Assembly: GCA_016931455.1 (NCBI GenBank)
Contig: JAFGES010000115.1
Coordinates: forward strand, 1-47,382
Direction: 5' to 3'
From: Desulfobacterales bacterium
GTDB taxonomy: Bacteria; Desulfobacterota; Desulfobacteria; Desulfobacterales; JAHDSC01
Length of the DNA stretch: 47,382 bases
Part shown: in pieces, positions 1 to 6,219 of the stretch
Position numbering within the stretch: position 1 is the stretch's first letter
How the letters are laid out: each line of letters opens with the position of its first letter
The notes under the pieces: generated by a model
What the model was told of the DNA's origin: nothing
Seen by the model: only the letters and a program-made list of their open reading frames with translations
Databases searched by the model: none
Translations under genes and position numbers: made by a program

Positions 1-140
1 GAAAAATCCGAGTAAGTCGTGCTGAGTTGTACGTCGTCGAGGATTTTGACTGATAACGCAGTGAAATTAATTATCTGAAAATCTATAGTAGGATGATTCG
101 AGAGTCAGAAGACCTGCCATCTGAGTTCATGTTTGAGGAG
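1..140 (+). promoter_or_regulatory. 3' part of a cobalamin riboswitch (left end outside window or divergent)
   Basis: Positions 90-118 carry the conserved 3' core of the cobalamin aptamer (GATGA, then GAGAGTCAGAAGACCTGCC). This stretch differs at one base from the core of the complete riboswitch at 3661-3688. The upstream B12-box-like segments seen in the second copy (GGGAA, CCGCCGCTGT, GCCACTG, GGGAAGG) are not recognisable in 1-89, so the aptamer either starts before the window or has an unusual variable arm (a stem is possible between about 4-10 and 40-47). It precedes an attenuator stem and the operon ending in cobT, as expected for B12-repressed cobamide genes. Confidence 0.65.
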
Positions 141-145
141 AAGGC

Positions 146-190
146 AAATCCTCAAGCGATTATTTATTATCGCTTGAGGATTTTTTTTTG
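146..190 (+). terminator. Attenuator (intrinsic terminator) of the first riboswitch
   Basis: A perfect 15-bp inverted repeat (146-160 with 169-183, 8-nt loop) ends in an unbroken T run. The sequence TTTGAGGA at 132-139 is almost the same as the right arm of the stem (173-180) and could pair with 149-156 instead, so it is a natural antiterminator. Ligand-bound aptamer would be expected to release the terminator and stop transcription of the operon that starts just downstream. Confidence 0.85.
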
Positions 191-217
191 AAAAGACAAA
201 GCGAGGTTGTGGATTTT

Positions 218-1261
218 ATGATGAAAGCCGCCGTCCTAACGGACACACAAAATTTGGAAATTAGAAAAATTCCAATACCCGCCTGTCCGCCAAACGGGGT
301 CCTGGTACAAGTCAAGGCCTGCGGAATATGTACGGCTGATGTAAAAATGGTCGCAGAAGGGCACCGAGCCTTAATTTATCCCAGGATATTGGGGCATGAG
401 ATTGCCGGTGTTATAGCCGAAAGCCGAACCGATCAATATAGCCCCGGTGAGCGGGTTCAGATTGCTCCCGGTCTGAGATGCGGCAATTGTGATCCATGCG
501 GCCGGAATGCCGATCATCAATGTCTGAAGCGGGAAATTTTCGGTTTCACACGTGATGGTGGGTTTACGAATTTTTTAGCCGTGCCTCTGCAAGGGCCCAT
601 GCGAGGTGCATTAAATCGGCTTCCTGCGACGGTCAGTGCGGAAGAAGCAACTTTGGCCGAACCTATTGCCTGTTGCCTCAATGCCCAATACAAGGTTGCC
701 GTAAAAGAAGGGGATAGCGTTTTAATCGTGGGGGCCGGAACGCTGGGGTTGCTTCACTTGCTTATTGCCCGACTCAAAGGTGCCGGAAAAATATTTGTTT
801 CCGAGGTTCATGAATATCGAAGGAAAATGGCGCGTGAGTTCGGAGCGAATGAGGTTTTTAATCCGGAAAATGTGGATCTGTTTCAATGCATAATGGATGC
901 AACGCATGGAAGCGGTGTCGATATCATCATTTTTGCATGTTCTCAGGTGGGTATTGAAAATACATTTTTAAGAATGTCGGCGCCCGGAGGAAGAATTTCG
1001 GTTTTCAGCGGTATTTCGAACCGGTTTTCCAATATCCGGTTAGACTTAAATTTTATTCATTATCATGAACTTACCATAACCGGTGCATATGGATGTACAG
1101 CTGCTCAAAATGCGGAAGCTATTGGTTGGCTTGCTTCGGGTAAACTGCCGATTAAACGGTTTATCACTCAGCGGGTCGGCTTGGAAGAGGTTGCAGCCGG
1201 ACTTGAATACACTGCCGGCAAGAAGGGATTGAAGTCGATCATAAAGGTGCAATATGAATGA
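218..1261 (+). CDS. Zinc-dependent MDR alcohol dehydrogenase-like protein of the cobT operon
   Basis: This is a medium-chain dehydrogenase/reductase of about 347 residues, a normal length for the family. Visible features are the catalytic zinc ligands (Cys in ACGICTADV, GHE in ILGHEIAG), the four-cysteine structural zinc loop (CGNCDPCGRNADHQC), and a Rossmann dinucleotide site (GAGTLG). The family oxidises alcohols or reduces carbonyls with NAD(P). I chose ATG 218 because GAGG at 203-206 lies in front of it; the open frame reaches back to a TTG at 188, inside the terminator T run. It is the first gene after the attenuator and overlaps the next gene by 8 nt, so it is very likely a B12-repressed cobamide gene. 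The substrate is unknown; a role in making or modifying a lower ligand, or in aminopropanol formation, is inference only. Confidence 0.85.
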   Translation: MMKAAVLTDTQNLEIRKIPIPACPPNGVLVQVKACGICTADVKMVAEGHRALIYPRILGHEIAGVIAESRTDQYSPGERVQIAPGLRCGNCDPCGRNADHQCLKREIFGFTRDGGFTNFLAVPLQGPMRGALNRLPATVSAEEATLAEPIACCLNAQYKVAVKEGDSVLIVGAGTLGLLHLLIARLKGAGKIFVSEVHEYRRKMAREFGANEVFNPENVDLFQCIMDATHGSGVDIIIFACSQVGIENTFLRMSAPGGRISVFSGISNRFSNIRLDLNFIHYHELTITGAYGCTAAQNAEAIGWLASGKLPIKRFITQRVGLEEVAAGLEYTAGKKGLKSIIKVQYE

Positions 1262-2363
1262 AAGATTTGTAAAATTTGGAAATTCCATCGACCGGTTGAT
1301 TGCCGGAAAAGATCTTTCCCGTGAGGAAGCGCAGTTGTGTTTTGCTGAGATTCTCAAAGCAGAGCAAAGCGATATTCATCAAGGGGCCTTTCTTTCCGCA
1401 ATTACGGCTAAGGGGCCTAGTCCAAAAGAAATAGCAGGTGTTTGGCAGGCCATTTATGATTTTGACACCGTCAAAGTATCACCTAAAATCAAAAAACCGA
1501 TCGTTGATAACAGCGGTACGGGTATGGACGGTTTTAAAACTTTCAACATCAGCACGGCAGCGGCAATTGTAGCTGCAGCAGGAGGGCTCTGTCTGGCAAG
1601 ACATGGGGCACGTGCCATCACGTCTCGTTGCGGAACCGTTGATCTTTGTGAAGCTCTCGGCATTGATATGGAATGCCCGGCGCAGATCGTGCAAACAAGC
1701 ATTGAGCAAGCCGGTATCGGTCTATTTAATGGTATGAGCGCCTGCGTACATCCGCATGCTTTGTTCAGGATACTGTCGCAAATGAGGTTCGGCAGTATTT
1801 TGAATATTGCCGCATCATTGGCGAATCCGGTCAAGCTCGATTACGGCGTGAGAGGAGTTTATTCCGCAGAAATGATCACTCCCGTAATCTGCTCGATGAA
1901 AGAGATCGGCTTTAAAAGAGCCTTGGTGTTTCACGGACAAAGCGGCAATGGATCAGGGGGAATGGACGAAATTTCTCCGGTTGCCGAAAGTTTGGCCGCT
2001 GAACTCAGTGCCGAAGGTAACATTGCCTACTATAGGCTGGAGCCGAAAGATTTGGGATTAAGAGGGGCTTTAAATCTTTCGGAAATTGCAGGCGGCAGTG
2101 ACCCTAATCATGAGGCGGTAAGACTTTTAAAGGTTTTTAATGGTAAAGATAAAAAAACGCTTTATGAAACCATCTGTCTCAACACTGCGCCTATTTTTTA
2201 TGTGGCCGATGAGGTTCGAAATTTAAAAGAAGGGGTTGAAAAGGCTCGCGATATCATCGATTCAGGAGATGCCCTGGACAAATTGAGAATGTGGGTACAT
2301 ATGCAGAATCGGGATGCGGATGTCGGTGAGAAACGGCTGGATGAGTTGATGGATAGACTCTAA
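1254..2363 (+). CDS. Anthranilate phosphoribosyltransferase-like protein (TrpD-like) in cobT operon
   Basis: The 369-residue protein has the fold signatures of the AnPRT/nucleoside phosphorylase II family: a helical N-terminal domain, then a glycine-rich PRPP-type loop with the TFNIST phosphate motif (residues about 88-100), and an acidic GMDEI motif (about 236-240). The KHGNR motif of true TrpD reads RHGAR here, so the Asn that contacts anthranilate in TrpD is replaced by Ala. No other trp genes are near. The gene overlaps the upstream dehydrogenase by 8 nt (ATG inside its last codons, AAGGTG upstream) and lies 23 nt before the chosen start of cobT. The context suggests it phosphoribosylates, or makes, an aromatic or heterocyclic precursor of a cobamide lower ligand. 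That role is inference; a TrpD2/YbiB-type protein of other function is the alternative. Confidence 0.85.
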   Translation: MNERFVKFGNSIDRLIAGKDLSREEAQLCFAEILKAEQSDIHQGAFLSAITAKGPSPKEIAGVWQAIYDFDTVKVSPKIKKPIVDNSGTGMDGFKTFNISTAAAIVAAAGGLCLARHGARAITSRCGTVDLCEALGIDMECPAQIVQTSIEQAGIGLFNGMSACVHPHALFRILSQMRFGSILNIAASLANPVKLDYGVRGVYSAEMITPVICSMKEIGFKRALVFHGQSGNGSGGMDEISPVAESLAAELSAEGNIAYYRLEPKDLGLRGALNLSEIAGGSDPNHEAVRLLKVFNGKDKKTLYETICLNTAPIFYVADEVRNLKEGVEKARDIIDSGDALDKLRMWVHMQNRDADVGEKRLDELMDRL

Positions 2364-2386
2364 TTTTATAAATGGAGGTTAAGAAA

Positions 2387-3475
2387 ATGCTTCTGAAAGA
2401 TTTCGGTTTGGAAAAAATCATACATGGAATTGTTCCGGCGAATAAAAAATGGATCGAAAAAGCGCAAGACCGAACCGGCCGGTTGATTATGCCGACGCGA
2501 GCACTGGGGAAGCTCCATGACATTTCAGAAAGACTATGTGGAATTCAAGAGACCTTAAAACCTTCGATCAGCAAAAAGGCCGTTTTGGTAATGGCCGGAG
2601 ACCATGGTGTGGTGGCCGAAGGCGTCAGTGCTTATCCGCAGGAGGTTACCGGTGAAATGGTGCGTGCATTTCTCAAAGGCGGTGCGGGTATCAATGTGAT
2701 TTCGAGGCAGGTCGGTGCAGATGTCTGGGTCGTTGATATGGGTATAATTCCAAAACTTGACCCGGCCTTGCTTGAAGGTGGACAATGGCTTTTAGTGAAT
2801 AAAGTAGGTCCCGGAACGGCAAATTTAGCCCAAGGACCTGCCATGAAACGCCAAGATGCTGAAACGGCAATTTTAACCGGCTTTCATTTGGCGGCCGAAC
2901 TTTTCAACAAGGGTGTTGAAATTCTAGGTACGGGGGACATGGGCATCGGTAATACAACTCCATCGGCAGCCATCGGCACCGTTGTCGCCGGTGCAACCAT
3001 CGAGGAGATGGTCGGCCGAGGAACCGGGATCGATGATGAAGGACTTCAGAAGAAACAAACGGCCATTCGTCGTGGGATTCAGGTAAATATGCCCGACTCC
3101 GATGATGGATTGGATATATTATCTAAAATCGGCGGCTTTGAAATCGGTGGAATTGCGGGGTGTATTTTAGCAGGGGCTTACCATCACCGCCCAATCGTTA
3201 TTGATGGTTTAATTTCCACTGCCGGGGCTTTGGTAGCCCATAAAATTTGTCCAACGGCAACCGATTATATTTTTGCAGGACATTGTTCCGAGGAACCCGG
3301 TCATCGAATCATGTTAAATTATCTGGGGTTAGATCCTATTTTGAATCTCGGTATGCGTCTGGGCGAGGGCACGGGCGGAGCATTGGCAATGGGAATCATG
3401 GAAGGCGCGGTCCGAGTTTTTCGGGAAATGCTGACATTTGATGAAGCCAACGTTTCCAATAAAGAATCGGCATAG
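2387..3475 (+). CDS. cobT: Nicotinate-nucleotide:dimethylbenzimidazole phosphoribosyltransferase CobT
   Basis: CobT transfers the ribose phosphate of nicotinate mononucleotide to a lower-ligand base, giving the alpha-ribotide that is later joined to the corrin ring. Recognisable motifs are AGDHGV near residue 75, the TGDMGIGNTT segment in the middle, and the C-terminal LGEGTGGALA, which holds the catalytic Glu. The length of 362 residues is usual. I chose ATG 2387 because GGAGG at 2374-2378 is 8 nt upstream; the frame also has an ATG at 2372. It is the last gene of the riboswitch-led operon. No cobS, cobU, cobC or bza genes are in the window, so it was not possible to tell from neighbours which base is used. 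Confidence 0.96.
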   Translation: MLLKDFGLEKIIHGIVPANKKWIEKAQDRTGRLIMPTRALGKLHDISERLCGIQETLKPSISKKAVLVMAGDHGVVAEGVSAYPQEVTGEMVRAFLKGGAGINVISRQVGADVWVVDMGIIPKLDPALLEGGQWLLVNKVGPGTANLAQGPAMKRQDAETAILTGFHLAAELFNKGVEILGTGDMGIGNTTPSAAIGTVVAGATIEEMVGRGTGIDDEGLQKKQTAIRRGIQVNMPDSDDGLDILSKIGGFEIGGIAGCILAGAYHHRPIVIDGLISTAGALVAHKICPTATDYIFAGHCSEEPGHRIMLNYLGLDPILNLGMRLGEGTGGALAMGIMEGAVRVFREMLTFDEANVSNKESA

Positions 3476-3482
3476 AAATTTC

Positions 3483-3511
3483 TTGACTTTTATTCTATAC
3501 TTTTATAAATT
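3483..3511 (+). promoter_or_regulatory. Probable sigma70 promoter for the second riboswitch
   Basis: TTGACT at 3483-3488 is followed by TATAAA (3504-3509, 15-nt spacing) or TAAATT (3506-3511, 17-nt spacing). It starts only 8 nt after the cobT stop codon and lies about 25 nt before the aptamer, so the riboswitch has its own start site rather than depending on read-through from cobT. Confidence 0.5.
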
Positions 3512-3534
3512 TTTAAAAAAATGATATAAAGCTT

Positions 3535-3720
3535 AGGCGCTCATTTTGAGCTTAATAGGGAACTCCGTGTGAATCGGGACGGGCCCGCCGCTGTGATCGG
3601 GGACAAACGCCGCACGATGCCACTGTTTTGTGGATTAGAAAATGGGAAGGCGCGGTTAATAGGATGATCCGAGAGTCAGAAGACCTGCCTGAGCTTAAAG
3701 GTAACCTCCGTGGATATAAG
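3535..3720 (+). promoter_or_regulatory. Complete cobalamin riboswitch without a same-strand downstream gene
   Basis: All conserved blocks appear in the proper order: GGGAA and GTGTGAATC near 3558-3575, GGGCCCGCCGCTGT near 3581-3594, GCCACTG at 3619-3625, GGGAAGG at 3644-3650, and the GATGA...AGACCTGCC core at 3661-3688. A terminator follows at 3757-3791. Riboswitches of this class normally repress B12 synthesis or uptake genes. Here the next genes on the same strand are more than 14 kb away, so either its target was lost or it controls a non-coding or antisense transcript. Confidence 0.92.
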
Positions 3721-3756
3721 GTATACCAAAGGATCAGAGGATAAAAAAGGGAAATC

Positions 3757-3791
3757 CCCAGATCGATTAAATTCGGTCTGGGTTTTTTTTT
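3757..3791 (+). terminator. Expression-platform terminator of the second riboswitch
   Basis: The arms CCCAGATCGA (3757-3766) and TCGGTCTGGG (3773-3782) form a 10-bp stem with one G-U pair, and a run of nine T follows. This is a standard intrinsic terminator placed about 70 nt after the aptamer. Confidence 0.85.
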
Positions 3792-3840
3792 GAGTAAGGG
3801 CTCCTATGCTTCTTATCTTTCAGTCGGAAGCATACTCCAT

Positions 3841-3878
3841 AAGGAGGGGCGCTTTTGATCGGCGCTCCTCCTTTCATT
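3841..3878. terminator. Strong hairpin between the riboswitch and the convergent ykgJ-like gene
   Basis: A 12-bp stem (3841-3852 with 3862-3873, one G-U pair on one strand, 9-nt loop) lies 50 nt after the stop codon of the minus-strand gene at 3925. The T tract after it is poor on both strands, so it may be a weak bidirectional terminator or an RNA-stabilising stem. Confidence 0.4.
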
Positions 3879-3924
3879 TACATCCTTTATGCGGACAGGG
3901 CTCACAGCTTGGAGATTTTTTTGA

Positions 3925-4383
3925 TTAAGATTCGTTCGGATCAAGGTATACTAAATGAAAAGTCGACTGCACGATTTTCAAAATTTTTTCTTTGGAATAG
4001 AGTCGTCCTCGGTCAACTCCCGGGCACTCTCTGCCCAAACGTCGCCAGTTTTCTTTGGATCGCAGGTTTTCAAACCAAAACGGAAAAGTTCGGCATTGCA
4101 AGGGGCGGGTGGAATATATATGGCAGCCGCTTTGATAAAAAAGGCAGTTTCCGAATTCATCTTCTTTAATACTGTAGCTGTCTCGATAAGGGTAAAGGTA
4201 TTGATCGATGAACTCAACTGTCGGAAGTTTCAGATAATTGGCAATACGGGCAATTTCAGCTTTGTCGACATATACGGTTCCCGGGCCTCCCGTGCAACAG
4301 ACGCCGCAGCGCTGACACTCAAAGCGCAGCCCCTGATCGAAAAAATAAGACCGATTTTCTAACTTTTGTATAGTATTTACCAC
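3925..4383 (-). CDS. YkgJ-family cysteine-cluster protein
   Basis: The 152-residue protein has the family pattern CxxCGxCCxxxxG at residues 24-32, then a later C-x-Y-x-x-RP-x-x-CRxFPFW block (about residues 86-102) and a last CPG. These cysteines are thought to bind a zinc or an iron-sulfur cluster; the biochemical role of the family is not established. It is a single gene facing the orphan cobalamin riboswitch, whose read-through transcript would be antisense to it. No ribosome binding site of note was seen. The family call is firm, the function is open. Confidence 0.85.
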   Translation of the reverse strand: MVNTIQKLENRSYFFDQGLRFECQRCGVCCTGGPGTVYVDKAEIARIANYLKLPTVEFIDQYLYPYRDSYSIKEDEFGNCLFYQSGCHIYSTRPLQCRTFPFWFENLRSKENWRRLGRECPGVDRGRLYSKEKILKIVQSTFHLVYLDPNES

Positions 4384-4482
4384 AAAGAGAAAGCTTGTTT
4401 TATTGAATTAAAAAAAAATTATAGTGCATTTGAGGTAGGGGGTCAAGCAGCAATATGCGCATATTTTAGGAAGGAATGAAAT

Positions 4483-4525
4483 AGAAAAAACAAAGGTGGT
4501 TCACCATTTTAAGAACCACCTTTGT
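4483..4525 (-). terminator. Terminator of the acetate transporter-like gene
   Basis: A perfect 13-bp stem (4490-4502 with 4513-4525, 10-nt loop) lies 25 nt after the stop codon. Read on the minus strand it is followed directly by six T, so it is a classical intrinsic terminator. The remainder of 4384-4489, upstream of the YkgJ gene, shows no other feature. Confidence 0.88.
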
Positions 4526-4549
4526 ATAGTGTAGTTTTTTTATTATATT

Positions 4550-5149
4550 TTATTCAGCAACCGCTTCCGCGCCGGTCAGTTTCGGTTCGACTTTTTTGAT
4601 CCAAGCTTCGCCTACCGGAACGTTGACACCGAAATCGGCGAGAACCACATGCGCCATCACATACCATGCCAGGGAAGCACATACGATCAAATCAATTGCA
4701 GCAATTTTGGTCATTGCAGGATATCCGAAATGTGCAAGATCCAGGAGTATAAATCCGGCCAGCAAGGTGGTAAACGTCCAAGCCAGCGCATTATTAGTCC
4801 TCCAGGAGCCTATCCACATAATGGCAGTGTAGATGGTCCAGACCACTAGAAAAGCACCGATTTCGACCGCGCCGGATTTATAAATGTTAAAATGATTTAA
4901 AAGGAAAATGACGCCTAGGCAAATCCAGAAAGCACCGTATGATGTAAATGCGCTGTACCCAAAATTATTGCCCGTCTCCATTTCCTGCAACCCGGCAATC
5001 AATTGCGCAAGCCCCCCGTAAAGCAAGCCGCAGGCCAATATCGGGCCTACCCCGATCCAGCCTAAGTTGTGAAACTGCAGAATCATGGTAGTTAACGCAA
5101 ACCCTCCCAGTCCTACTGCTGCCGGATTACCCAATTTCGGTTGTGCCAT
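4550..5149 (-). CDS. GPR1/FUN34/YaaH (SatP) family acetate/succinate transporter
   Basis: The 199-residue protein has about six hydrophobic segments and begins with the family signature NPAAVGLGGFALTT; G-L-A-Q-L-I-A-G-x-x-E and the aromatic S-Y-G-A-F-W segment follow. SatP-type proteins move acetate or succinate across the inner membrane, probably with protons. The start is ATG 5149, which has AGGAGG 9 nt upstream; the frame extends to 5167 without a better site. It is a single-gene unit with its own strong terminator. Acetate traffic fits a sulfate-reducing or syntrophic way of life, but the substrate is not proven by sequence. Confidence 0.88.
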   Translation of the reverse strand: MAQPKLGNPAAVGLGGFALTTMILQFHNLGWIGVGPILACGLLYGGLAQLIAGLQEMETGNNFGYSAFTSYGAFWICLGVIFLLNHFNIYKSGAVEIGAFLVVWTIYTAIMWIGSWRTNNALAWTFTTLLAGFILLDLAHFGYPAMTKIAAIDLIVCASLAWYVMAHVVLADFGVNVPVGEAWIKKVEPKLTGAEAVAE

Positions 5150-5459
5150 AATAATACCCTCCTTCATTTAATATGTTATAGTTACTCTCCCCCGAGAGCT
5201 TTTTTTACCGAGAGTTTTTATCAAATATAATTTTCGGCACCAAAATAAAGCCCGGCATTTATCGGGGTATAAAAACTTGGCGCTTTTAAGTATATACTTA
5301 TTTGATGATAAATATACATATTTTTAATAAATGTATTGCTTTTGAATTAAATATATTAATATGCAAGATATTTAATTACTGAACCTGATTCACAATAGAC
5401 AATAAATTTTACCTTGTCAATAAAAAAACAACAAAAATTAAATTTGCTGAAAGAAAGTA
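5150..5459. other. AT-rich intergenic region upstream of the SatP-like gene
   Basis: No gene is visible. It holds the satP-like leader, including a short CTCTC/GAGAG hairpin at 5185-5198 that is followed by seven T on the plus strand (5200-5206), and a very AT-rich block (5290-5440) that probably contains the promoter. I could not fix a single -35/-10 pair. Confidence 0.5.
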
Positions 5460-6098
5460 TTAAATCGTGCGATACTTCTGATAAAGGTCGTCAAATATAG
5501 CCGGGAGTTTCTCTTTAAAGGCTTTCAACAGAGGAAGCATAATTTGACGAATTTGTGGATGAGCGGCTTTGGAACATCTAAGTTCGAAGACGTGGCGCCA
5601 TTGCCGGAGGTTACATGTCATTACGATTTCAGTCTTAAGACTGTTCGGTAGTACTGAGCGAGCCTGTTCAGCCGGTGCCCCCATTTCGATAAGTTCCATA
5701 TAAGCCTTTTCCGCATTTTTCATAGCGGCTAACCATCGTTTATATGCGGTCGAGTCTTCCGTCCAGAAGAGGGGTCGAATAACGGTAATCTCGTTTCCGA
5801 ACTTATTTTTGGAATAATTGGCGTAGCGAGTGCTTTCTTGGCTGAAGGAGGCCAAGCGGTGGCGAACCAACTCGTGCGAAACACCGCGGTCACAAATAAA
5901 TTTTACCGAGATATTCATATGCTCAATAACACTGTGGTGTCCGGAGAGTATCAAACGGCGTATAAATTGGTCGGCTGAATCCGCCGTTATTTTATTTTCC
6001 GATTTATAACAAATTCGACCCGCCTGTTCGATAAGCTTTAGAATAAGATCTGCATCCGGCATGAACAGAATTTCATATGAGGGGGATATAATTTTCAC
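5460..6098 (-). CDS. thyX: FAD-dependent thymidylate synthase ThyX
   Basis: ThyX makes dTMP from dUMP using methylene-tetrahydrofolate, FAD and NADPH. The 212-residue protein carries the diagnostic motif RHRLASFSQESTRY (residues about 78-91) and a late RQWRHVFELR segment that matches the C-terminal substrate-binding part of the family. The start is GTG 6098 with GAGG 5 nt upstream. It is monocistronic, with a possible promoter at 6172-6200. Its presence implies that folate recycling differs from a ThyA/DHFR organism, though thyA may exist elsewhere. Confidence 0.96.
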   Translation of the reverse strand: MKIISPSYEILFMPDADLILKLIEQAGRICYKSENKITADSADQFIRRLILSGHHSVIEHMNISVKFICDRGVSHELVRHRLASFSQESTRYANYSKNKFGNEITVIRPLFWTEDSTAYKRWLAAMKNAEKAYMELIEMGAPAEQARSVLPNSLKTEIVMTCNLRQWRHVFELRCSKAAHPQIRQIMLPLLKAFKEKLPAIFDDLYQKYRTI

Positions 6099-6171
6099 GT
6101 AAACCTCGCATTAGATTTTAGGTCTTATTGGGTTGAATCAAGCAAAACCCATCAAAACACAATTAGGCATT

Positions 6172-6200
6172 AATAAAACACTTACGCAAGCCATCGTCAA
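6172..6200 (-). promoter_or_regulatory. thyX: Possible thyX promoter
   Basis: On the minus strand, TTGACG (6200-6195) is followed after 17 nt by TTTATT (6177-6172). The -10 is weak, and the site lies about 75 nt before the GTG start of thyX. Confidence 0.35.
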
Positions 6201-6219
6201 GCTTATTTAAAACCGTCCA

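Noticed and set aside
188-217. TTG at 188 as the dehydrogenase start
   Set aside because: It lies in the terminator T run with no ribosome binding site; ATG 218 follows GAGG and matches the usual family N-terminus.
3855-4362. Plus-strand open frames downstream of the orphan riboswitch as its target gene
   Set aside because: They are complementary to the YkgJ-type gene, whose cysteine motifs show that the minus strand is the coding one.
5168-5459. Sigma54 promoter upstream of the acetate transporter-like gene
   Set aside because: No GG-N10-GC element with correct spacing was found on the minus strand.
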